Of a stretch of 64,000 nt of DNA, positions 9,198-17,996 are shown piece by piece. The number at the start of each line of letters is the position of its first letter. Positions within the stretch are counted from its first letter, which is position 1. Source of the DNA: Methanoregula sp. UBA64 (lineage in GTDB: Archaea; Halobacteriota; Methanomicrobia; Methanomicrobiales; Methanospirillaceae); contig NZ_DAQC01000006.1 of the NCBI RefSeq assembly GCF_002502735.1, forward strand, positions 186,001 to 250,000, written 5' to 3'. The notes beneath the pieces are model-generated. The model saw nothing but the letters and a program-made list of their open reading frames with translations. It ran no database searches and had not been told where the DNA came from. A program made the translations under genes and the position numbers.

Positions 9198-10013
9198 ATG
9201 CCGGAAGCCTCAACGCATGCGCTGCCTGTCGGGAAGCTTGACTTCAGGGACTTAAAAGATCCCGGCTACGAGATCTTCATCATCGGGGTCTCGATCCTTT
9301 CGGTCATAAACCTCGGGCTGGTGTACATCCCGGGCCTGGACCCGGATGCGGTCAATGTAATCCTTGTCATCAACTTCTTTCTGACCGTCATCTTCATCGC
9401 CGATTTTATCTTCCGCCTGTTTTCGGCGGATTCAAAGAAGCATTACTTCTTTGCTGACTGGGGATGGGCCGACCTCCTCGCGAGCATCCCCTCCCTGCGT
9501 ATCCTGAGGATCTTCCGGATCCTCAAGGCCTACCGGCTCATGAGCAAGTACGGGGCACAGAACATCTGGAACCAGCTCAAGAAACACCGGGCCGAGAGCA
9601 TGCTCTATATCGTGCTCTTCTGCGTGATGCTCGTTATCGAGAGCGGCTCTGTACTCGTGCTCATGGCCGAGCGCTCGGCCCCGAACGCGAATATCCTCAC
9701 GGCTTCGGATGCAATGTGGTGGGTGTACGTCACGATCACGACCGTGGGCTACGGCGACCGGTACCCGGTAACCAATGCCGGCCGGATCGTGGGCGTGCTC
9801 GTGATGACAACCGGCGTCGGGCTCTTTGGCACCCTTGCCGGGTATATCGCCAACAAGCTGCTCGCGCCGCCAGAGGACACCGAGCCTTCGGGCGATCCTC
9901 CGGCAGAACCGGCCCCGGGCCCCGGCCGCGATGCCGAGATCCTGGCCCGGCTCGACCGGATCGAAGAGGAGATCAAAAGCCGGCCGCGTCCCCCGGGGCC
10001 GGGCGGGCCGTAA
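9198..10013 (+). CDS. Voltage-gated-like potassium channel
   Basis: Predicted six-helix K+ channel of 271 residues in the cytoplasmic membrane. The selectivity filter is TTVGYGD near residues 180-186, followed by a final pore helix. An S4-like segment with regularly spaced arginines (LRILRIFRILKAYRLM, about residues 99-114) suggests a voltage sensor. The tail is proline-rich and then forms a short charged stretch (RLDRIEEEIKSR), perhaps a coiled-coil tetramerisation element. It stands alone, with no regulatory subunit nearby. Confidence 0.9.
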   Translation: MPEASTHALPVGKLDFRDLKDPGYEIFIIGVSILSVINLGLVYIPGLDPDAVNVILVINFFLTVIFIADFIFRLFSADSKKHYFFADWGWADLLASIPSLRILRIFRILKAYRLMSKYGAQNIWNQLKKHRAESMLYIVLFCVMLVIESGSVLVLMAERSAPNANILTASDAMWWVYVTITTVGYGDRYPVTNAGRIVGVLVMTTGVGLFGTLAGYIANKLLAPPEDTEPSGDPPAEPAPGPGRDAEILARLDRIEEEIKSRPRPPGPGGP

Positions 10014-10106
10014 TACCCCTCTGTTTTTTTGGTCTCGGGCAGTTTTTCCATATGCATAAGTGGACGGCCGGGCAACCTAGAGTATACTAATACAGGAGCG
10101 GGGGCA

Positions 10107-11471
10107 GTGGCAGGCGCGAATGACGATCTGACCGGCGGGATGGCGGCACGGGCGCAGGCCCTCATGCCGGAGGTTACCCGGGACCTTGCCGATCTTGTCC
10201 GCTGCGCCTCGGTCTCGCTTCCCGGCCACCCGGAGGCTCCCGTCCGTGCGGCTGCGGAGAGGACGCTTGCACTTTTGAAAAAATACGGCCTCTCCTCCGC
10301 CCGGTTCATGGAGATCCCGGGCGGGTACCCGGCGGTATACGCGGAGATCCCCGCCCCGCCCGGCGCCCCGACCGTGCTGCTCTATGCCCATTACGATGTC
10401 CAGCCGGCAAAGCCGGAGGACGGCTGGGCAACCGATCCGTTCGTGCCGGTGGAAAAGGACAGCCGGCTCTTTGGCCGCGGGACTGCGGACGACAAGTCGG
10501 GGATCCTGATTATCGCTGCGGCACTATCCCTCTTCTCCGGCCATCCCCCGGTGGGCGTAAAGGTGGTGATCGAAGGCGAGGAGGAGACCGAGAGCCACCT
10601 CGACGCGTACGTGGCAGCGCACCCGGGCATCTTTTCCTGCGATGCATTCGTGATCCTCGACAACGGCAACCTTGCCGTCCGGCAGCCGGCGCTCACCACC
10701 ACGCTGCGGGGAGTCGTCTCCTGCACGGTCGATGTCTCCACGCTCGACCACCCGGTCCACTCGGGGATGTTTGGCGGCGCAGCGCCGGATGCGCTCGTGG
10801 CGCTTATTGCGATCCTCTCTACCCTGCACGACCCGTCAGGCCGGGTGGCGGTCCGGGGCCTTGCGGTCTCTGCCCAGCCTGAATCGGAATACCCCGAGGC
10901 CCTGTACCGCGAAGGGGCCGGGATTCTCCCGGGCACAGCGCTGACCGGCACCGGGCCGCTTGGCGCCCGGCTCTGGTCGGAGCCGTCGGTCTCCGTGATC
11001 GGGATCGATGCGGCCTCCGTTGCCGGCTCGGCAAACATCCTCATCCCCCGGGCCCGGGCAAAGGTCAGCCTCCGGATCGCCCCCGACGCCGACCCGGCCC
11101 GCGAACTCTCCCTCCTCATGGCCCACCTGCGGTCCGCCGCACCCTGGGGCGCAAAGGTCGAGGTGACAGAGACCGGCCGGTCTGCCGGGTTTGTCTGCCC
11201 GGCCGGCCACCCGGCAACCGCTGCGGCAAAAGCAGCACTTGCGGCAGCGTTTCATTGCCCGGTGCGGGAGAAGGGAAGCGGCGGCTCGATCCCGCTCCTT
11301 GCGCTGCTGCACGCGGCAGCGCCAGAGGCCGGCTTTGTCCTCATCGGCGCAGAAGACACGGCCTGTTCCCGGATCCACGGGACAAACGAGAGCGTGGACC
11401 TTGGCGAGGTAGAACGCTGCATCACGGGCCTCGCACTCTTTTTCGAAGGCTTTTCCCGCCGGCCGCAGTGA
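10107..11471 (+). CDS. M20/M28-type dipeptidase or related amidohydrolase
   Basis: Zinc metallopeptidase of about 454 residues, cytoplasmic, probably cleaving dipeptides or N-acyl amino acids. Metal-site motifs are YAHYDVQP, GRGTADDKSG and EGEEETES. A dimerisation domain follows, from about residue 190, with HSGMFGG. A second metal histidine lies near the C-terminus in SRIHGTNESV. I chose GTG 10107 because AGGAG at 10094-10098 gives an 8-base spacing; ATG 10140 is the alternative. Nothing nearby indicates its substrate. Confidence 0.9.
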   Translation: MAGANDDLTGGMAARAQALMPEVTRDLADLVRCASVSLPGHPEAPVRAAAERTLALLKKYGLSSARFMEIPGGYPAVYAEIPAPPGAPTVLLYAHYDVQPAKPEDGWATDPFVPVEKDSRLFGRGTADDKSGILIIAAALSLFSGHPPVGVKVVIEGEEETESHLDAYVAAHPGIFSCDAFVILDNGNLAVRQPALTTTLRGVVSCTVDVSTLDHPVHSGMFGGAAPDALVALIAILSTLHDPSGRVAVRGLAVSAQPESEYPEALYREGAGILPGTALTGTGPLGARLWSEPSVSVIGIDAASVAGSANILIPRARAKVSLRIAPDADPARELSLLMAHLRSAAPWGAKVEVTETGRSAGFVCPAGHPATAAAKAALAAAFHCPVREKGSGGSIPLLALLHAAAPEAGFVLIGAEDTACSRIHGTNESVDLGEVERCITGLALFFEGFSRRPQ

Positions 11472-11677
11472 CCGTGTTACGGACCCGGCCCGGGTGTCCC
11501 CGGTGCCGGTCCGCGAGCGGCCGTTTTCCGGGAGCAGAGCCGTACGCTGCAAAGACAACGCCCGCTGCAACCGATGGGATGAGGGTCGGGTGTGCGGCAA
11601 AAAAAGGCGGTGCCCTGGGACTCATCCTGGTTTGTCGGGATCTGGAAAATCCGCCCGTCTTTTTTTCTATTTTCCCC

Positions 11678-11690
11678 AAATATATAACAA
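11678..11690 (+). promoter_or_regulatory. TATA box upstream of a small exported protein gene
   Basis: The sequence AAATATATAACAA is a strong archaeal TATA element. Transcription would begin around 11705-11710, which favours ATG 11744 over ATG 11696 as the start of the gene that follows. Confidence 0.5.
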
Positions 11691-11743
11691 GGGCCATGAA
11701 ACAGGGGGATCATCCCACAAGGGATAGGACAACAGTGAGAAAC

Positions 11744-12109
11744 ATGACCCACTCCATAACCAGAATGATGGGATGGGAGATCGGGAATGGACCGGCCCTT
11801 GCCCGCGGTATTGCGGTCTTCGCCTTCCTCCTTGTCGCCCTCCTGGCCTTTACGGCCCCGGCAATGGCAGTAGAAAACGGCGGAAATCTTTACGCCGGAT
11901 CCACATCACCGGCACAGGGAACGACCGTTGTATATTCAACGCCGGCCACAACCGTGGGAGACGATGCAGGCAGCACCATCCTCTGTCTGGGTAGCAACAA
12001 AGGCTGGAACTGTGCACCCGGAAACCCGGTTGCGACCTCCAAAGTCACCGGCTCTCCGATGGAAAATTCAAAGACCCGCGTAGTAACTCCACAAACTACA
12101 CCGGCATGA
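11744..12109 (+). CDS. Small exported protein of unknown function
   Basis: A 121-residue protein with a signal peptide: a short basic region, a hydrophobic core (IAVFAFLLVALLAFTAP) and a likely cleavage after AMA. The mature part of about 85 residues is low in charge and rich in threonine, serine and glycine, with two cysteines close together (ILCLGSNKGWNCAPG). No family was recognised. The start follows from the TATA box position. The gene is followed by a good hairpin terminator and stands alone. Confidence 0.65.
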   Translation: MTHSITRMMGWEIGNGPALARGIAVFAFLLVALLAFTAPAMAVENGGNLYAGSTSPAQGTTVVYSTPATTVGDDAGSTILCLGSNKGWNCAPGNPVATSKVTGSPMENSKTRVVTPQTTPA

Positions 12110-12116
12110 AACAGAA

Positions 12117-12150
12117 CTGGCGGGGTCGCTCCGCCAGCCTCTGTTTTTCT
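12117..12150 (+). terminator. Hairpin-plus-T terminator
   Basis: CTGGCGG pairs with CCGCCAG across a 7-base loop, followed by a T-rich stretch. It lies 7 bases after the stop of the small exported protein gene. Confidence 0.6.
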
Positions 12151-12239
12151 TATTAAAAAAACCGGTTGCAGTATCGAAATGAAAAAAAAGTCCCGTGCGT
12201 TTTTTTCGGGAGCGAAAGGGTACCGGGTAAAAAAAGAGA

Positions 12240-12638
12240 TTAGAGGATCTTCGAGCCCGCGCCCGGCCCGGGCTTAACCTGGAAGACGTCGGTGATCGCA
12301 AGGACGATCGCGGACTTTGCGACAAGGTTTGGCTTGAGCTCTTTTATCCAGGCCGCGTCCTCCCTGAAGATCTCGTCACCGGTATGGATGGTGGTGGTTC
12401 CCTTGATCTGGAAGCCGCCCTTCTCGCCCCACCAGGTGATCCCGGCGTGCGGGTTCTCTTTTAGGTTCGCGAGCGTCTTGTTGAAGAACTGGTCCGAGAT
12501 GAGCATGGTCCCGTCATCGAGCAGCTTGAATGCGCCGATGGGTACAGCGTTTGGGACGCCCGCTTTTGAAGCGGTGGAAAGGTACACGAGCTTTGTTGCG
12601 GCAAGAGACTCTTTTATTTCAGCGGTAAGTTTTACCAT
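12240..12638 (-). CDS. Pyridoxamine 5'-phosphate oxidase-family flavin-binding protein
   Basis: A 132-residue split-barrel protein that probably binds FMN or F420. Family features are the opening LAATKLVYLSTASKAGVPNAVPIG, then LLDDGTMLISDQFFNKTLANLKENPHAGITWW. The short length is that of single-domain archaeal members whose reactions are unknown, so pyridoxine metabolism should not be assumed. ATG 12638 is preceded by GGAGG at about 10 bases. Longer upstream reading is not convincing protein. Confidence 0.82.
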   Translation of the reverse strand: MVKLTAEIKESLAATKLVYLSTASKAGVPNAVPIGAFKLLDDGTMLISDQFFNKTLANLKENPHAGITWWGEKGGFQIKGTTTIHTGDEIFREDAAWIKELKPNLVAKSAIVLAITDVFQVKPGPGAGSKIL

Positions 12639-12780
12639 GGAAATTGTTCCTCCAGAGGAAGTATTCCGAAACGTGAGAGATAAGGGTTTTGGAGGGGTGG
12701 GAGCCCGGGGCCGTCCCGGACTGCCACCTTTTTTGTTCCGCGAAAAATTTTTCCTGCCCGGCTCGTTGCCCGGGTATGAT

Positions 12781-12817
12781 AAAAAAATCCCGGCACACCT
12801 GCCGGGCATGTTTTTTT
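12781..12817. terminator. Bidirectional hairpin terminator
   Basis: CCCGGCA and TGCCGGG form a perfect 7-base-pair stem with a CACC loop. A run of seven A lies on one side and a run of seven T on the other, so it can terminate transcription on both strands. On the minus strand it directly follows the stop of the 12821-13261 gene. Confidence 0.75.
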
Positions 12818-12820
12818 AGG

Positions 12821-13261
12821 TCAGGTAAGCCGGCTCTGCCCGGGCCTGATTGGCAGTCCTTTCCTGCTGCTGCCGCCCGAGACGCCATAGCCGACCGGGG
12901 CAGAGAGGCAGCTTTTGTTCCCGCGCCGGACCTCCGGCTTCATGGTCCCGTCGGTCTGCATGATCATGACCATGACCGGCGCATCCGGTGCCGGGGGTAC
13001 GGGTTCCACGGCGCGGGGCTGGCCTGCCGGAACAGCCGTACAGTCCCGTTCCTGCGGCGCGGTCACGTCAGGAGCAGCGCACTCAATGGACCCGTGTTCC
13101 AGGACCGGGTGTTCTGTATGTTCCCGGGACATTTCCCGGTAATCTCCCTTGAGGTCCAGAAGGTCCGCGGTGAATTTTTTCACCAGCATGCCAACCCCTC
13201 CGACACTCGTTTCCAGTGCTGCAAGGCGGTTCTCGCCGGCATCACTGCCAGATAGTTCCAC
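12821..13261 (-). CDS. Hypothetical protein with N-terminal coiled coil
   Basis: A 146-residue protein without a recognised family. The first 60 residues are helical and heptad-like (ENRLAALETSVGGVGMLVKKF, then LLDLKGDYREMSREH). The remainder is proline-rich and disordered-looking, with a hydrophobic VMVMIMQTDG strand and a basic C-terminus. The start is a GTG at 13261; GGAG lies about 15 bases upstream, which is long. A strong bidirectional terminator follows the stop, which supports a real transcript. Confidence 0.6.
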   Translation of the reverse strand: MELSGSDAGENRLAALETSVGGVGMLVKKFTADLLDLKGDYREMSREHTEHPVLEHGSIECAAPDVTAPQERDCTAVPAGQPRAVEPVPPAPDAPVMVMIMQTDGTMKPEVRRGNKSCLSAPVGYGVSGGSSRKGLPIRPGQSRLT

Positions 13262-13341
13262 AGGTGTGATGATGGTCTCCTTTTTTTAAAACAGGTTCAA
13301 ATCGAAAAACACCCGGGAATATCCGGCGGCAACACGATCTG

Positions 13342-13357
13342 CCTGTATACCTACAGG
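13342..13357. repeat. Inverted repeat downstream of tbp
   Basis: CCTGTATACCTACAGG is an inverted repeat with CCTGTA/TACAGG arms. The related TGTACCTACAGG occurs at 14538-14549, beyond eS17. The function is unknown; the pair flanks the tbp-rps17e region. Confidence 0.35.
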
Positions 13358-13467
13358 TGCGGCCCGCCACATATAGTACGGGGTAGCCGGTTCTTCAGCA
13401 AATTTGTTTTTTTATTATTTCGCGCCCGAATACGGTGCAGAAAAAAGGGATTGCCTGGGTGGAAATT

Positions 13468-14022
13468 TTACATGATACTTTCGAGTTTCTGCGTGAGGAT
13501 ATCGAGTCCCTTCTGGATGTCTTCGAGATTTTTCCCCCCGGTAAGAATGAGTTTTCCCGAAGAGAAGATCAGGACAACGATCTTCGGGTCTTTTATCCGG
13601 AACACGAGGCCCGGGAACTGTTCGGGCTCGTACTCGGTGTTCTCCAGGTTGAGCGTGACAACGACCTTGTTGAGGTTGATGTACCGGGCAAGATCGTAGG
13701 AGCAGACCATGTTCGTGATAACGACCTGCGGCTCTTTGAGCGTTGGAAAACCCGCGCTGTTCATGGCGTTGACAATGACCTTGAGCCCTTCGGTGAGCCC
13801 TTCGGGAGAACGGATCCCGGTCATCACGATCTTGCCCGAAGAGAAGATCAGGGCTGCAATTTTCGGGTTCTTGATACGGTAGACCGCGCCGGGGAACCGT
13901 TTCTTGTTGAGTTCGCAGTTTTCCAGGTTCTCTGCCAGTGCGGCAAGATCGATGGACTCTGCGATGGCACCGGATGCAACGATGTTCTCGATTTTCAGGG
14001 ATTCAAAACTTTTACCGGCCAT
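13468..14022 (-). CDS. tbp: TATA-box-binding protein
   Basis: General transcription factor that binds the TATA element and recruits TFB. The 184-residue protein is two direct repeats of about 90 residues: the first includes FPGAVYRIKNPKIAALIFSSG, the second FPGLVFRIKDPKIVVLIFSSG. Both keep the hydrophobic DNA-facing strands. The N-terminus (MAGKSFESLKIENIVASG) is normal. It is divergent from rps17e. Archaea of this group often carry more than one TBP; whether this is the only copy cannot be told from the window. Confidence 0.97.
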   Translation of the reverse strand: MAGKSFESLKIENIVASGAIAESIDLAALAENLENCELNKKRFPGAVYRIKNPKIAALIFSSGKIVMTGIRSPEGLTEGLKVIVNAMNSAGFPTLKEPQVVITNMVCSYDLARYINLNKVVVTLNLENTEYEPEQFPGLVFRIKDPKIVVLIFSSGKLILTGGKNLEDIQKGLDILTQKLESIM

Positions 14023-14216
14023 CTTCTACTCTAATGACGTGCGTTACAGCATAAGGTTATGGACGGGCAGGGCCCTCCCGCCCGGTCCGGTGCGTGCGGG
14101 GGTACGGGCCCCGGCAGGCTTTATTAAATAATGCAGGCTGCTGCCCGGGGACGATACCCATACCCTTATCCCCTTCTGCCGCCTTTTAAGAGAACAACTA
14201 CCCGGAGTGGGTTATC

Positions 14217-14408
14217 ATGGGAATCAAACCGTCCTATATCAAGAATCTCGGTACAACGCTTCTTGCCAAGCAGCGGGAGTACTTTACGAAAAACTTCGAT
14301 GAGAACAAGAAGCAGCTGTCCGTTTCGGCAAGCATCCCCAGTAAGCGCGTGAGAAACCGGATCGCCGGCTACATCACCCGCCGGATGAACGCGAAGAAGC
14401 GTACATAA
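14217..14408 (+). CDS. rps17e: Small ribosomal subunit protein eS17
   Basis: Archaeal/eukaryotic-specific 30S protein of 63 residues, the normal archaeal length. The signature is MGIKPSYIKNLGTTLL near the N-terminus, with VSASIPSKRVRNRIAGYITR near the C-terminus. It is rich in lysine and arginine, as expected for an rRNA binder. It is divergent from tbp and monocistronic here. Confidence 0.96.
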   Translation: MGIKPSYIKNLGTTLLAKQREYFTKNFDENKKQLSVSASIPSKRVRNRIAGYITRRMNAKKRT

Positions 14409-14559
14409 CCGCCCGTTTTCTCCCCTTCCCGGGTCTGGTGTGGCGGCTCCGGACCGGAAGGGATATGCCTTTTTTACCTTAATCCTGATTCCTGCCAGCC
14501 CTGCGCCTGTACGGACGTTTTCCCCGACGGGATTATTGTACCTACAGGAAGGACTCTAT

Positions 14560-14588
14560 AGTCACGAGCCGTTGTATTCCCCGTGACT
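14560..14588. repeat. Inverted repeat, possible hairpin
   Basis: AGTCACG and CGTGACT are perfect 7-base arms separated by 15 bases. They lie in the gap between rps17e and the next small gene. No T tract follows immediately, so a terminator role is doubtful. Confidence 0.3.
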
Positions 14589-14695
14589 GGTATGAAATAA
14601 CACAAAATTCAGGGTTTTTTTGACAATCTTGCCTTAAAATCTAAAAAAAATTCTCATATCCGGTTTCAAAAAATCATGAAAGGAGCTGAACAATT

Positions 14696-14932
14696 TTGAC
14701 AACTACACCAACCCACGATACAAAAACAACCAATAATTCAATCCCGAAAACCTCTCCCGCAACCCCGGGGTCCGCCACGGGTGCGCACTCGTCCGCGGCG
14801 CCAAAAGTCTCATCACCGGCCGGAAAAGGCGTGAAATCGTTAGTCCATGAATCGCATAAGACCGGGTACAAAAAGGACCGCCCCATGGCAGTGGCCGGAG
14901 CAAAGGCCCCTCAGGAGCCGGCCCGGAAATAA
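14696..14932 (+). CDS. Small threonine/serine/lysine-rich protein
   Basis: A 78-residue protein of low complexity: the first half is rich in threonine, serine and proline, the second is basic (KGVKSLVHESHKTGYKKDRP). No family was recognised and no membrane segment is present; it looks intrinsically disordered. The start is a TTG at 14696, preceded by AAGGAG at about 10 bases, which is the main support for translation. A homopolymer-rich region lies upstream. Confidence 0.5.
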   Translation: MTTTPTHDTKTTNNSIPKTSPATPGSATGAHSSAAPKVSSPAGKGVKSLVHESHKTGYKKDRPMAVAGAKAPQEPARK

Positions 14933-15147
14933 GCCGGTTGTTCTTTAAAAAACCGGCCGTTTTCTTTAATTTTTTTAGGATAAAGATCGATGCGCAGGTT
15001 GATGCCCGGTGGTATGTACCGGGATCTGCCGTACCGTGCCAACACATTTTTTAGATCTTTTTTTCCCGCTGATGATGATTCCCGCGCTCCCACACAGCGA
15101 CCGCAATAACCAAGAAGGACAAAAGGATATATCAGTGATATACAGGT

Positions 15148-16206
15148 ATGCTCATGGAGAATTCCCGGAACTTTTCGCCGGTTTTTACGTACACCCACGC
15201 GATGGTGAGCCGGCTTGCAGCGATAGCAGCGGCCCGCGAAGTGATCCTCCATGCCCGCCTTGTCCCGAAATGGGAAGTCTCGATCCGCCGGGAGCAGCTG
15301 GTCCTTGCAGCCCATGCATCTACGGCAATCGAGGGAAACCCGCTCTCGCTTGCTGAGGTGAGCCGGCTCGCACAGGGCCGCGAGGTGATGGCGGCCCGGC
15401 GGGCAAAAGCTGAGGTGCTCAATTACCTTTTTGTGCTGGAGCACATCGACCGGTACCAGCAGGAGGGCGCGGTTACCCGGGAGCATCTTCTTTCTATTCA
15501 CCGGGATATTACGCGGGAGACACTTGATTCCCCGGCAGCGGAAGGAGCGTTCCGCACGGTAAAAGTGGTGGTGGGAAACCGGATTACCCGCGAGGTCGTG
15601 TACTCTCCGCCACCGGTAAAAGAAGTTGTCCCGCAGGTGACTGCCCTTCTTGACTGGCTTAATTCAGAAGCGGCGCACGGGATGCACCCGGTGATTGCTG
15701 CCGGGATTGCGCATTACGAGCTGGTGCGGATCCACCCGTTTGTGGACGGGAACGGGAGGACTGCCCGGGCTCTTGCTACGCTTGTCCTTGCAATGCGGGA
15801 GTTTGATATTAAGCGGTTCTTTACGCTGGATGATTTCTACGACAGCGACCGACCTGCGTATTACCGTATCCTCAAAGAGGAGAACCTGGCGTACCCGGAC
15901 TGCACGGTGTGGCTGGAATATTTCCTTTCCGGTGTGGAGGTCTCGCTCGGGCGCGTGAAGGAACGGGTATTGTTACTCTCGTCCGATGAGCACCGGAAGG
16001 TAAAAGGGGGCCAGGTGGCGCTGTCGGGGCGACAGATGAAGATTGTCGAGTTCATCCACGCGAACGGTTCGGTGAAAAGCGGGGACCTGATGCGCCGGTA
16101 TGGCATTTCCCGGCAGGCTGCCGGCAAGGAACTTCGTGCGATGGTGGGACAGAACCTGATCCGTCCGGAGGGGAAAGGACGGGCGACCCGATATGTGATG
16201 GTGTGA
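15148..16206 (+). CDS. Fic-domain protein with N-terminal inhibitory helix and C-terminal winged helix
   Basis: Predicted AMP- or nucleotide-transferase of 352 residues. The Fic catalytic motif HPFVDGNGRTAR lies at about residues 196-207. An inhibitory motif of the type (S/T)xxxE(G/N) is seen as STAIEGN near residue 58, so this is a self-inhibited class II Fic protein. The C-terminal 60 residues form a winged helix (SGDLMRRYGISRQAAGKEL), typical of archaeal and bacterial Fic proteins that may bind DNA. A TATA-like GGATATAT lies at 15123-15130. The target protein is unknown. Confidence 0.9.
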   Translation: MLMENSRNFSPVFTYTHAMVSRLAAIAAAREVILHARLVPKWEVSIRREQLVLAAHASTAIEGNPLSLAEVSRLAQGREVMAARRAKAEVLNYLFVLEHIDRYQQEGAVTREHLLSIHRDITRETLDSPAAEGAFRTVKVVVGNRITREVVYSPPPVKEVVPQVTALLDWLNSEAAHGMHPVIAAGIAHYELVRIHPFVDGNGRTARALATLVLAMREFDIKRFFTLDDFYDSDRPAYYRILKEENLAYPDCTVWLEYFLSGVEVSLGRVKERVLLLSSDEHRKVKGGQVALSGRQMKIVEFIHANGSVKSGDLMRRYGISRQAAGKELRAMVGQNLIRPEGKGRATRYVMV

Positions 16207-16212
16207 ATCTGG

Positions 16213-16251
16213 TTGTCGATTCAGTTGTCGATTTGGTTGTCGATTCCGTTT
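16213..16251 (+). repeat. Three tandem 12-13-base repeats
   Basis: The unit GTTGTCGATT plus two or three bases occurs three times in a row immediately after the Fic stop codon. It is a minisatellite-like array with no open frame of its own. It separates fic from the isochorismatase gene. Confidence 0.6.
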
Positions 16252-16288
16252 GGGGGACTGATCCGGTGATATTTTTCAGGGAGGATGT

Positions 16289-16834
16289 ATGAAGCAGGCG
16301 TTACTTGTCATCGATGTGCAGAACGAGTATTTCACCGGGGCGCTGCCGGTAACGTACCCGGAGGGGAGCCTTGCAAATATTACCCGGGCCATGGACCATG
16401 CGCACGCGTCCGGGATCCCGGTGGCAGTGATCCGGCACACGAGCCCGGACCCGGGTGCGCCAGCGTTCCGGAAAGGTTCGCACGGCTGGGAGCTCCACGA
16501 CGAGGTAAAGAAGCGGCACGCGGATATCGTGATCGACAAGGCCCTGCCCGGGAGTTTTACCGGCACGGACCTCGGGGCGTGGCTTGCAGAAAACGGCATC
16601 ACGACCGTCACGATCTCGGGCTACATGACCCAGATGTGCTGCGACACGACCGCACGCCAGGCCGTGCACCTCGGCTATGCCGTCAACTTCCTCTCCGATG
16701 CCACGGGTACGCTCGCGGTCTCAAACGCTGCCGGGTCGGTCACGGCCGAGGAGCTGCACCGGGCGATCCTCGTGACGCAGCAAATGCGGTTTGCGAGAGT
16801 GATGGGGACGGAGGAGTGGGTGAAGGAGAAATAA
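16289..16834 (+). CDS. Isochorismatase-family cysteine hydrolase
   Basis: A 181-residue cytoplasmic hydrolase of the nicotinamidase/isochorismatase fold. The catalytic triad is visible: Asp in VIDVQNEY near residue 9, Lys in VIDKALPGSF near residue 91, and Cys in YMTQMCCDTTAR near residue 118. The substrate cannot be assigned from sequence alone. GGGAGGATGT directly precedes the ATG. Two decayed copies of its 3' half lie at 18.4 and 19.4 kb, so this is the intact parent of a small repeat family. Confidence 0.88.
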   Translation: MKQALLVIDVQNEYFTGALPVTYPEGSLANITRAMDHAHASGIPVAVIRHTSPDPGAPAFRKGSHGWELHDEVKKRHADIVIDKALPGSFTGTDLGAWLAENGITTVTISGYMTQMCCDTTARQAVHLGYAVNFLSDATGTLAVSNAAGSVTAEELHRAILVTQQMRFARVMGTEEWVKEK

Positions 16835-16965
16835 AAATGGCTAAAACGATCCATAGTCCGGCCTGATCTGGTTCGTCTGCTGCCCCTTACCGGATTTTTC
16901 TCTGCATAAGAAAACCACAACGCAAATGTTCTGTTACCGGCAATGATGAATGGGGGCAAAAAAGC

Positions 16966-17280
16966 ATGGAAAAAAAACCTGCGGCAAAAATGTTCCCGGA
17001 ACATGTCCGGCTCATCTTCCGCATTCATGCACTCCGACAGATGTTTTTGCGGCAGATATCTGATGGTGAAGTTGTGGAATTGCTGAAGTGTGGTACCATA
17101 ATAGAGGATTACCCGGACGATCAGCCCTATGCCAGCTGTCTTGTATCCGGCATGGTAAACCACCGGCCTCTCCATGCGGTTATGGCATACAATAATGTAG
17201 ATCGTGAAGCAATTGTGATCACAGCATACGAACCGGACCCGGCGGTCTGGTCAGAAGATTATACCAGGAGGAAATCATGA
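16966..17280 (+). CDS. DUF4258-family protein, probable toxin
   Basis: A 104-residue protein with the DUF4258 pattern: HALRQMFLRQISDGEVVELL, then IIEDYPDDQPYASCLVSG, then a strand of the type REAIVITAYEPD. The domain resembles MqsR/RelE-like toxins and is usually encoded before a YgiT-type zinc-finger antitoxin, exactly as here. It overlaps that next gene by 4 bases (ATGA). The toxic activity is inferred from family and context only. Confidence 0.78.
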   Translation: MEKKPAAKMFPEHVRLIFRIHALRQMFLRQISDGEVVELLKCGTIIEDYPDDQPYASCLVSGMVNHRPLHAVMAYNNVDREAIVITAYEPDPAVWSEDYTRRKS

Positions 17281-17519
17281 AGTGCGCAATCTGCCGGCAC
17301 GGGACAACCCGGGAAGGGACGACAACGGTGACGTTCGAGCGTGACGGGATGACGCTGGTGGTCAAGGAAGTCCCGGCCCGGATCTGCACCAACTGCGGCG
17401 AGGATTATGTTGACGAGAAGGTCGCCCATGAGATCATGGAGATGGCCGGGCGCATGGTAAAAAGCGGCGCACTGGTGGATGTCCGGCGGTATGTGCCCGG
17501 CCCTGCCGTGCCGTGCTAA
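17277..17519 (+). CDS. YgiT-type zinc-finger protein, probable antitoxin
   Basis: An 80-residue MqsA-N-like protein. Two CxxC pairs, CAIC at residues 3-6 and CTNC near residue 39, form the zinc site. The central ERDGMTLVVKEVPARICTNCGED segment matches the YgiT family. The C-terminal DNA-binding XRE domain of full MqsA is absent, as in the short archaeal versions. It is coupled to the DUF4258 gene by overlap, forming a two-gene module. Confidence 0.8.
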   Translation: MKCAICRHGTTREGTTTVTFERDGMTLVVKEVPARICTNCGEDYVDEKVAHEIMEMAGRMVKSGALVDVRRYVPGPAVPC

Positions 17520-17864
17520 AACTTTTTTTTTCCGAGATCTTTTTATTGCATACGGCCGGATGGCTGCCCACCGGTGGAACCGGGAGCCCCGGTGGGACCG
17601 GACGCGGTACCCGATGGCGGGGATCATGCCGGGATTATAGTACTTGATCGTCCGTTTTACCTTTTTGTGCCCCCCCGGTCTGAACTGTCAGGTATTTCCT
17701 GACGGTTGAAGCCGGATCGGGTTCTCTTTCTTCAGGGATATTTTTGATATGAAGGCTGACATTCCTGTCGGGTAAAGCGCCGCGACGAGGAGGTTTCCGA
17801 TATTGTGATTTGGTGTAACCTTACCGTAATTATTTTAGCCTCACCGGTATACTGATATAATACC

Positions 17865-17996
17865 ATGACCGCTGTGGTCAAAGATCCAAAAGAGTGCCGA
17901 CAGGAAAAAGAGGTACTGACGCCCACCCGGAAAAAGAATCTGGATGAGACCAAGCATAAGTACCACAGGGCGCTTGAGCAGCTGAGCCGGTTATAA
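17865..17996 (+). CDS. Short ORF, basic coiled-coil-like peptide
   Basis: A 43-residue frame from ATG 17865 (MTAVVKDPKECRQEKEVL at the start, KYHRALEQLSRL at the end), highly charged and helical-looking. An AT-rich stretch with ACTGATATAAT lies just upstream. It converges with doc and their stop codons overlap. No family was recognised. It could be an antitoxin-like peptide or a chance frame; the natural-looking amino acid pattern is the only support. Confidence 0.35.
   Translation: MTAVVKDPKECRQEKEVLTPTRKKNLDETKHKYHRALEQLSRL

Noticed and set aside
10391..11600. Two long minus-strand frames opposite the M20 peptidase gene
   Set aside because: The peptidase metal motifs are on the plus strand, and the antisense sequence is low-complexity arginine/alanine.
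13435..14034. A 199-codon plus-strand frame opposite tbp
   Set aside because: TBP is certain on the minus strand; this frame is its shadow.
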